Shown here piece by piece: positions 58,504-64,000 of a stretch of DNA of 64,000 nucleotides. The stretch is from Burkholderia pyrrocinia (GTDB taxonomy: Bacteria; Pseudomonadota; Gammaproteobacteria; Burkholderiales; Burkholderiaceae): the NCBI RefSeq assembly GCF_018417535.1, contig NZ_CP070977.1:372001-436000 (forward strand), in the 5' to 3' direction. The position numbers were made by a program, and so were the translations under genes. Below the pieces are notes generated by a model that saw nothing but the letters and a program-made list of their open reading frames with translations, was not told where the DNA came from and made no database searches. The first letter of the stretch is position 1. Each line of letters opens with the position of its first letter.

Positions 58504-59028
58504 TCACCCGATCCGCACGAGTTGCTCCTTGAAATGCGCACGCCGCTCGACATACGTCTTCGCGTTCGCGCGCAGCCGCGCGATGTCTTCTGCCGACAAC
58601 TCGCGCACGACTTTCGCCGGTGCGCCGAGAATCAGCGAGTTGTCCGGGAACGTCTTGCCTTCCGTCACGACCGCGCCGGCACCAACCAGACAGTTGCGGC
58701 CGATGACCGCTCCATTCAAGACCACCGCCTGAATACCGATCAGCGAGCCTTCGCCGATCGTGCAGCCGTGCAGCATCGCCTGGTGCCCGATCGTCACGTT
58801 TTCGGCAATCGTCAGCGGAAAGCCGGGGTCCGTGTGCAGTACCGCGCCCTCCTGGACGTTGCTGCCGGCGCCCACCGCAATCGTCTCGTTGTCGCCGCGA
58901 ATCGTCGCGCCGAACCAGACGCTCGCGTTTTCCTCGAGCACGACCTTGCCGATGATGGCCGCCGTATCGGCGACGAATACGCTTTCGTGGATCGTCGGGG
59001 CCGTATCGCCCAGCTTGTAGATCGTCAC
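58504..59028 (-). CDS. Gamma-carbonic-anhydrase-like (left-handed beta-helix) protein
   Basis: A 174-residue hexapeptide-repeat protein with GTG start (59028) preceded by AAGGAG at six bases. Metal histidines are in VLHTDPG (about 67), and GHQAMLHG (about 84 and 89), the three-His set of the YrdA/PaaY/gamma-CA group. Homologues bind zinc or other metals and may have carbonic-anhydrase or thioesterase-related roles; activity is unproven here. Probably co-transcribed with hslO. Confidence 0.88.
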   Translation of the reverse strand: MTIYKLGDTAPTIHESVFVADTAAIIGKVVLEENASVWFGATIRGDNETIAVGAGSNVQEGAVLHTDPGFPLTIAENVTIGHQAMLHGCTIGEGSLIGIQAVVLNGAVIGRNCLVGAGAVVTEGKTFPDNSLILGAPAKVVRELSAEDIARLRANAKTYVERRAHFKEQLVRIG

Positions 59029-59171
59029 GGAGTCTCCTTGTCTCTTCGGTGATGGGCGCCGGTAGAATGGCGCGTCTGGTTTGCCCGGCGCATTGCGCCG
59101 CGGAACAATCGCATATTGTAAACCGTCGCGTGCATGTGCTCCCGCGATGCGCACGCAGGGTGTCCCCGTTT

Positions 59172-60029
59172 ATGAGCATGGAGTCTTCTTCTTTCCGTCA
59201 TGCGCCGGCCTGTGTGCGTCGCGTTGCGCTCGACGCGCTGCGTGCATCCGAACCTGCGGCCAAGGCCGCGCAGGTGCGTTCGCTGTACGACGCGCTGCTG
59301 GCCGGACAGGCCGCGATCGCGCCGTCGCTCGAATTAAATGAACCGGCCGATCTGCCCGGGCGCCCGGCACGCCCGACGCTCGTCGAGCCGCGCCAGCTCG
59401 AGCGACGCAGCATGCGTTCGCCCGAAGGGCGCGCGGTGCTGCTGCACGCGCTCGCCCATATCGAATTCAATGCGATCAATCTGGCGCTCGACGCGGTCTG
59501 GCGCTTCGCGGGCCTGCCGGACGCGTTTTATGCGGACTGGCTGAAGGTCGCGGCCGAGGAGGCCTATCACTTCACGCTGCTGTCCGACCGGCTGGCGGCA
59601 TTCGGGCATGCGTACGGCGATTTTCCCGCACACAACGGGCTGTGGGAGATGTGCGAGCGGACCAAGGGCGATGCGCTTGCGCGCATGGCGCTCGTGCCGC
59701 GCACGCTCGAGGCCCGCGGGCTCGATGCATCGCCGCCGATCCGCGCGCGGCTCGTGCAGGCGGGCGACGATGCGTCGGCCGCGATCCTCGACGTGCTTCT
59801 GCGCGACGAGGTCGGTCATGTCGCGATCGGCAACCGCTGGTTCCGGCATCTGTGCGACGAAGCCGGCCGCGATCCGGTGCCGGCCTATCGTCAGCTCGCC
59901 GAGCAATACCATGCGCCGCGGCTGCGCGGCCCGTTCAACTTCGACGCGCGTCGCGATGCCGGGTTCGAGCAGGCCGAACTCGACGAACTGGCCGCGCAGG
60001 ACGCAGCGGACGGAAACGCGGGGCGGTAG
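59172..60029 (+). CDS. DUF455 family ferritin-like protein
   Basis: A 285-residue all-helical protein. Its metal-binding pattern is that of ferritin-like di-iron proteins: HIEFNAINLALDA (about 96-108), EEAYHF (about 131-136) and DEVGHVAIG (about 212-220) give Glu/His ligands at the spacing seen in DUF455. Function of the family is not settled; a few are linked to tRNA hydroxylase relatives. Start at MSMESS (59172), with an alternative two codons later. Divergent from the gamma-CA/hslO pair. Confidence 0.8.
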   Translation: MSMESSSFRHAPACVRRVALDALRASEPAAKAAQVRSLYDALLAGQAAIAPSLELNEPADLPGRPARPTLVEPRQLERRSMRSPEGRAVLLHALAHIEFNAINLALDAVWRFAGLPDAFYADWLKVAAEEAYHFTLLSDRLAAFGHAYGDFPAHNGLWEMCERTKGDALARMALVPRTLEARGLDASPPIRARLVQAGDDASAAILDVLLRDEVGHVAIGNRWFRHLCDEAGRDPVPAYRQLAEQYHAPRLRGPFNFDARRDAGFEQAELDELAAQDAADGNAGR

Positions 60030-60215
60030 CCGGATCGTGTTCGGTTGTGTGTCCGCCGCCGCCGGCCCGCCCGCGTGCCCGGCTGACAGCGTTTCCCGGC
60101 CGTTTCGGCGGACCCTCGAGCCGCCGCACCGCTAGAGCGGTGCCTCGATTGCCGACCGCCTGAACGGAGGCGCCGCCGCTATAATCGAACGACCATTCTT
60201 TTTTGGGCGGCTGCA

Positions 60216-61106
60216 ATGAGTGCCTCGAGTTCTGCTTCCGATTTCGTCACGGTGCGCGGCGTGAAGCTGCATGTGCGGCGCTGGGGCCGGCCCGATGCGC
60301 CGACGCTGTTCATGCTGCACGGCTGGATGGACGTCGCGGCGTCGTTCCAGTTCGTCGTCGACGCGCTCGCGGGCGACTGGCAGGTGATCGCGCCCGATGC
60401 GCGCGGCTTCGGGCTGTCCGACTGGCCGGTCGCGCGACAGGGCGGCGGCCACTACTGGTTCCACGAATACCTGGGCGACCTCGATGCGCTCGTCGACCAC
60501 TATGCGCCGACCGGCGAAGTCAACCTGGTCGGGCACAGCATGGGCGCGAACGTCGTGTGCCTGTACGCGGGCGCACGGCCGGAACGTGTGCGGCGCGTGG
60601 TCGACCTCGAGGGTTTCGGGCTCGCGCCCGCGCGGGCCGAGCAGGCGCCGCGCCGGCTGCGCGGCTGGCTGGACGAGCTGCGCGAGCCGCCCGCGCTGCG
60701 GCCTTACGCGTCCCTCGACGAGGTGGCGGCGCGCCTGACCAAGACCAATCCGCGGCTCGACCCGCACCGCGCCGCATTTCTCGCCGCGCACTGGTCGAAG
60801 CGCGGCGACGACGGCCTCTACCACCTGCTCGCGGACCCCGCGCACAAGATGCCGGGCCCGCTGCTGTACCGGCTCGACGAGGTGATGGCCACCTGGACGC
60901 AGGTACGCGCGAAGGTGCTGCACGTCGAGGCCGTCAATTCGCCGACGCTCGCGCACCTCGCCGGCGACATCCCGCTGCCGGAATTCAAGGCGCGTTTCAA
61001 CGCGTTCCCCGACTGGCGCGAGAAGCTCGTCGAGGATGCCGGCCACATGGTGCATCACGACCAGCCCGAGCAGGTCGCGGCGCTGATCGAGGCGTTCTGC
61101 GCATAG
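60216..61106 (+). CDS. Alpha/beta hydrolase
   Basis: A 296-residue hydrolase. HGWMDVAASFQF (about 35-46) holds the oxyanion region, GHSMGANVV (about 107-115) the Ser nucleophile and EDAGHMVHHDQPE (about 272-284) the catalytic His; the Asp probably lies near residue 135 or 245. The order resembles the MhpC/serine-hydrolase-like group. TATAAT at 60180-60185 is a good -10 box with no clear -35. Substrate unknown. Confidence 0.85.
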   Translation: MSASSSASDFVTVRGVKLHVRRWGRPDAPTLFMLHGWMDVAASFQFVVDALAGDWQVIAPDARGFGLSDWPVARQGGGHYWFHEYLGDLDALVDHYAPTGEVNLVGHSMGANVVCLYAGARPERVRRVVDLEGFGLAPARAEQAPRRLRGWLDELREPPALRPYASLDEVAARLTKTNPRLDPHRAAFLAAHWSKRGDDGLYHLLADPAHKMPGPLLYRLDEVMATWTQVRAKVLHVEAVNSPTLAHLAGDIPLPEFKARFNAFPDWREKLVEDAGHMVHHDQPEQVAALIEAFCA

Positions 61107-61179
61107 GCGCGCGACGGCGGCGGCGGGGCAGGCGGGCGGCGCAATTGCCGCGTTGCAGTAGAATGAGGCCTTACCTGCC

Positions 61180-62019
61180 ATGCCTACAATGAACGCTGAT
61201 CTCCACTGCCATTCGAATGTTTCCGACGGGTTGCTGTCGCCTGCCGACGTCGCACGCCGTGCCCATGCCGGCGGTGTGACCCTGTGGGCGCTGACCGACC
61301 ACGACGAGATCGGCGGCCAGGCGGTGGCGCGCAGCGAGGCGGAAGCGCTCGGCATGCGCTACCTGGCCGGCGTCGAGATTTCGGTCACGTGGGCGTCGCG
61401 CACCGTGCACATCGTCGGCCTGAACATCGATCCCGCGAACCCGGTGCTCGTCGACGGCCTGTACCGCACGCGCCACGGCCGCGCGGCACGCGCGCTGGCG
61501 ATCGGCGCGCAGCTCGCGACGCTCGGCATCCCCGATGCGTACGAAGGCGCGCTGAAGTACGTATCGAATCCCGACCTGATCTCGCGCACGCACTTCGCGC
61601 GCTTTCTCGTCGAGAACGGCCACGCCGAATCGACGTCCGACGTGTTCGACCGCCTGCTCGGCGACGGCAAGCCCGGGTTCGTCCCGCATCGCTGGGCGGC
61701 GCTGTCCGATGCGGTCGGGTGGATCCGCGCGGCGGGCGGCGAAGCCGTGGTCGCGCATCCGGGCCGTTATCGCTATACGCCCGTCGAATTCGACGCGTTC
61801 TTCGGCGAGTTCATCGATCTGGGCGGTCGCGCGATCGAGGTCGTCACGGGCAGTCACACGCCCGATCAGTACCGCGAATACGCGGACGTTGCCCGCCGCT
61901 TCGGCTTCGAAGTGTCGCGCGGCTCGGATTTCCATGCGCCGGGCGAGGGCCGCGTCGAGCTCGGCGGTCTGCCGCCGTTGCCGTCCGACCTGACACCGGT
62001 CTGGGAGCGCTGGCTCTGA
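61180..62019 (+). CDS. PHP-domain phosphoesterase (3',5'-nucleoside bisphosphate phosphatase / RNase AM type)
   Basis: A 279-residue protein. The first PHP motif DLHCHSNVSDG (about 6-16) and TDHDEI (about 43-48) bind metal; HPGRYRYT (about 193) and the C-terminal SRGSDFHAPG (about 248-257) complete the set. The layout is that of E. coli YciV (RnaM/TrpH), which removes 3' phosphate from pAp and trims 5' ends of RNA. ATG 61180 or 61189 may be used. It precedes the YciO-type gene, a pairing also seen in E. coli (yciV-yciO). Confidence 0.85.
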   Translation: MPTMNADLHCHSNVSDGLLSPADVARRAHAGGVTLWALTDHDEIGGQAVARSEAEALGMRYLAGVEISVTWASRTVHIVGLNIDPANPVLVDGLYRTRHGRAARALAIGAQLATLGIPDAYEGALKYVSNPDLISRTHFARFLVENGHAESTSDVFDRLLGDGKPGFVPHRWAALSDAVGWIRAAGGEAVVAHPGRYRYTPVEFDAFFGEFIDLGGRAIEVVTGSHTPDQYREYADVARRFGFEVSRGSDFHAPGEGRVELGGLPPLPSDLTPVWERWL

Positions 62020-62091
62020 CACCGGGCGGCCGCCCGCCGCCCGCGTTGTGGCCGACGTGCGCATCCGACTCCCCCCTCTTTACGTGCTTCC

Positions 62092-62724
62092 ATGTCCCAG
62101 TTCTTCAGGATTCATCCGGATAATCCGCAGCCGCGCCTGATCAAGCAGGCCGTGGAGATCATCAACAAGGGCGGCGTGATCGCGATGCCGACCGATTCGA
62201 GCTATGCGCTCGCGTGCCATCTCGACGACAAGGATGCGGTCGAGCGGGTGCGCCGGATTCGCGGCCTCGACGAGAAACAGCACCTGTCGCTGCTCGTGCG
62301 CGACCTGTCGGAGCTCGCCAACTTCGCGATGGTCGACAACCGCCAGTACCGGCAGATCAAGTCGGTCACGCCCGGCCCGTACGTATTCATCCTGCAGGCG
62401 ACGAAGGAAGTGCCGCGCCGGCTGTCGCACCCGTCGCGCAAGACGATCGGGCTGCGCGTGCCCGATCACGCGATCACGCTCGCGCTGCTGGAATCGCTCG
62501 GCCAACCGTTGCTCGGCACGACGCTGATCCTGCCGCCGGACGACGAACCGCTGAACGATCCCGACGACATCCGTGCGCGGCTCGAGAAGCAGGTCGACCT
62601 CGTGATCGACGGCGGCGCGTGCCCGCGCGAACCGTCGACGGTGATCGACCTGACCGGCAACGAGCCGGAACTCGTGCGCGCAGGCCGCGGCGCGCTCGAA
62701 CCGTTCGGACTCTCGGCCGCGTAA
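62092..62724 (+). CDS. L-threonylcarbamoyladenylate synthase family protein (YciO/Sua5/YrdC)
   Basis: A 210-residue YrdC-fold protein. KGGVIAMPTDSSYALAC (about 24-40) and KQHLSLLVRD (about 63-72) form the nucleotide and Lys-Arg binding region, SHPSRKTIGLRVPDH (about 107-121) is the conserved core. YciO proteins resemble TsaC, which makes threonylcarbamoyl-AMP for t6A in tRNA, but YciO activity is much weaker, so t6A synthesis is not certain. Follows the PHP gene by 72 bases. Confidence 0.85.
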   Translation: MSQFFRIHPDNPQPRLIKQAVEIINKGGVIAMPTDSSYALACHLDDKDAVERVRRIRGLDEKQHLSLLVRDLSELANFAMVDNRQYRQIKSVTPGPYVFILQATKEVPRRLSHPSRKTIGLRVPDHAITLALLESLGQPLLGTTLILPPDDEPLNDPDDIRARLEKQVDLVIDGGACPREPSTVIDLTGNEPELVRAGRGALEPFGLSAA

Positions 62725-62772
62725 GCGCGCCGTTCCATTTTTGCGCGAGTGCGCTTGTTACAATAACGCGAT

Positions 62773-63435
62773 ATGGATGCTTCCCTGATACAGACCATCG
62801 CCGTCTACGCGCTGCCCGTGATCTTCGCGATCACGTTGCACGAGGCCGCGCACGGCTACGCCGCCCGCCTGCTCGGCGACAACACCGCCTACGTGATGGG
62901 GCGCGTGTCGTTCAATCCGATGCGCCACATCGATCCGATCGGCACGATCGCGATCCCGCTCGCGATGTATTTCCTGACGGGCGGCGCGTTCCTGTTCGGC
63001 TATGCGAAACCGGTGCCGGTTTCGTTCGGCAACCTGCGCAACCCGCGCTGGGGCAGCCTGTGGGTAGCGTTCGCGGGCCCGGCGTGCAATTTCGTGCAGG
63101 CGCTGATCTGGGGCCTGCTGACCCTCGTGCTGCCCGCGGTCGGCATCGACGAACCGTTCTTCACGCGGATGGCGTTTGCCGGCGTCAGCGCGAACCTCGT
63201 GCTCGGCGTGCTGAACCTGTTTCCGCTGCCGCCGCTCGACGGCGGCCGCATCCTGGCGGCGCTGCTGCCCCCGAAGCAATCGATCGCGCTGTCGCGCATC
63301 GAGCCGTACGGTTTCATCATCGTCCTCGTGCTGGTCGCGACGGGCGTGCTGACGAACTTCTGGCTGCGCCCGCTCGTCAACGTCGGCTATGCCGTGCTGA
63401 GCGCCATCCTGTCTCCATTCGCCTCGCTTTTCTAA
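62773..63435 (+). CDS. Site-2 protease family (M50) membrane metallopeptidase
   Basis: A 220-residue integral membrane protein of the M50B group. The zinc motif HEAAH (about 22-26) is in the first membrane segment and PLPPLDGGRI (about 155-164, Asp ligand) in a later one; GRVSFNPMRHIDPIGT (about 44-59) is the conserved loop. No PDZ domain, so it is not RseP; substrates unknown. TACAAT (62759-62764) overlaps the gene start region. trpS follows after nine bases. Confidence 0.88.
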   Translation: MDASLIQTIAVYALPVIFAITLHEAAHGYAARLLGDNTAYVMGRVSFNPMRHIDPIGTIAIPLAMYFLTGGAFLFGYAKPVPVSFGNLRNPRWGSLWVAFAGPACNFVQALIWGLLTLVLPAVGIDEPFFTRMAFAGVSANLVLGVLNLFPLPPLDGGRILAALLPPKQSIALSRIEPYGFIIVLVLVATGVLTNFWLRPLVNVGYAVLSAILSPFASLF

Positions 63436-63444
63436 CGACAATCA

Positions 63445-64000
<556 letters not shown>

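Overview
The window is a gene-dense, very GC-rich chromosomal segment that reads as housekeeping DNA from a beta-proteobacterium, almost certainly a Burkholderia of the cepacia complex (chromosome 1). This rests on protein-level resemblance and gene order (glnA-ntrB-ntrC; fixLJ beside aceE-aceF-lpdA-phaP; iscRSUA-hscBA-fdx-iscX; lysS-prfB-recJ-rpfE; lolCD; pyrG-kdsA-eno-ftsB). The species call is inference. I see no prophage, insertion sequence, integrase, CRISPR array, toxin-antitoxin pair or defence island, and no block of deviant composition.

Layout. 1-2.7 kb: tail of a sterol-desaturase-like membrane enzyme, an EI24/CysZ-like membrane protein coupled to a CinA-N/MoaB-type protein, and a convergent rhodanese. 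2.8-7.4 kb: nitrogen regulation, with a sigma-54/NtrC-type promoter, glnA, a terminator, then ntrB-ntrC. 7.5-16 kb: S9 peptidase, exonuclease III, initiator tRNA with its own promoter and terminator, a racemase, dinB under a LexA box, oligopeptidase A and folD. 16.3-27 kb: FixLJ-type two-component system divergent from the pyruvate dehydrogenase operon, then the phasin gene phaP. 27.5-32.9 kb: D,D-endopeptidase, IclR regulator divergent from lutA-lutB, a small membrane/exported protein and a low-molecular-weight phosphatase.

33-39 kb: complete iron-sulfur assembly operon preceded by two tandem IscR type-1-like sites. 39-46 kb: glycine-zipper protein, lysS, prfB with its programmed +1 frameshift, recJ and an RpfE-type gene. 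46-52.4 kb: lolC-lolD, tatD-family nuclease, comEC, alpha/beta hydrolase. 52.5-57.4 kb: pyrG-kdsA-eno-ftsB and a small lipoprotein. 57.5-64 kb: hslO, gamma-carbonic-anhydrase-like protein, DUF455 protein, hydrolase, PHP phosphoesterase, YciO/Sua5-type protein, M50 peptidase and the start of trpS.

How the parts connect: several regulators sit beside or inside the units they probably control (NtrBC with glnA; IscR with isc; IclR with lutAB; RF2 controlling its own frameshift). The most useful non-coding signals are the glnA sigma-54 promoter, the dinB LexA box, the phaP promoter flanked by two related palindromes, the tandem IscR boxes, and structured repeat-like DNA inside the aceF-lpdA and iscU-iscA gaps. 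I found no convincing undescribed system. The less ordinary points are the FixL homologue without an obvious haem-ligand histidine, lutAB without an adjacent lutC, lolCD without lolE, and the structured gap before eno.
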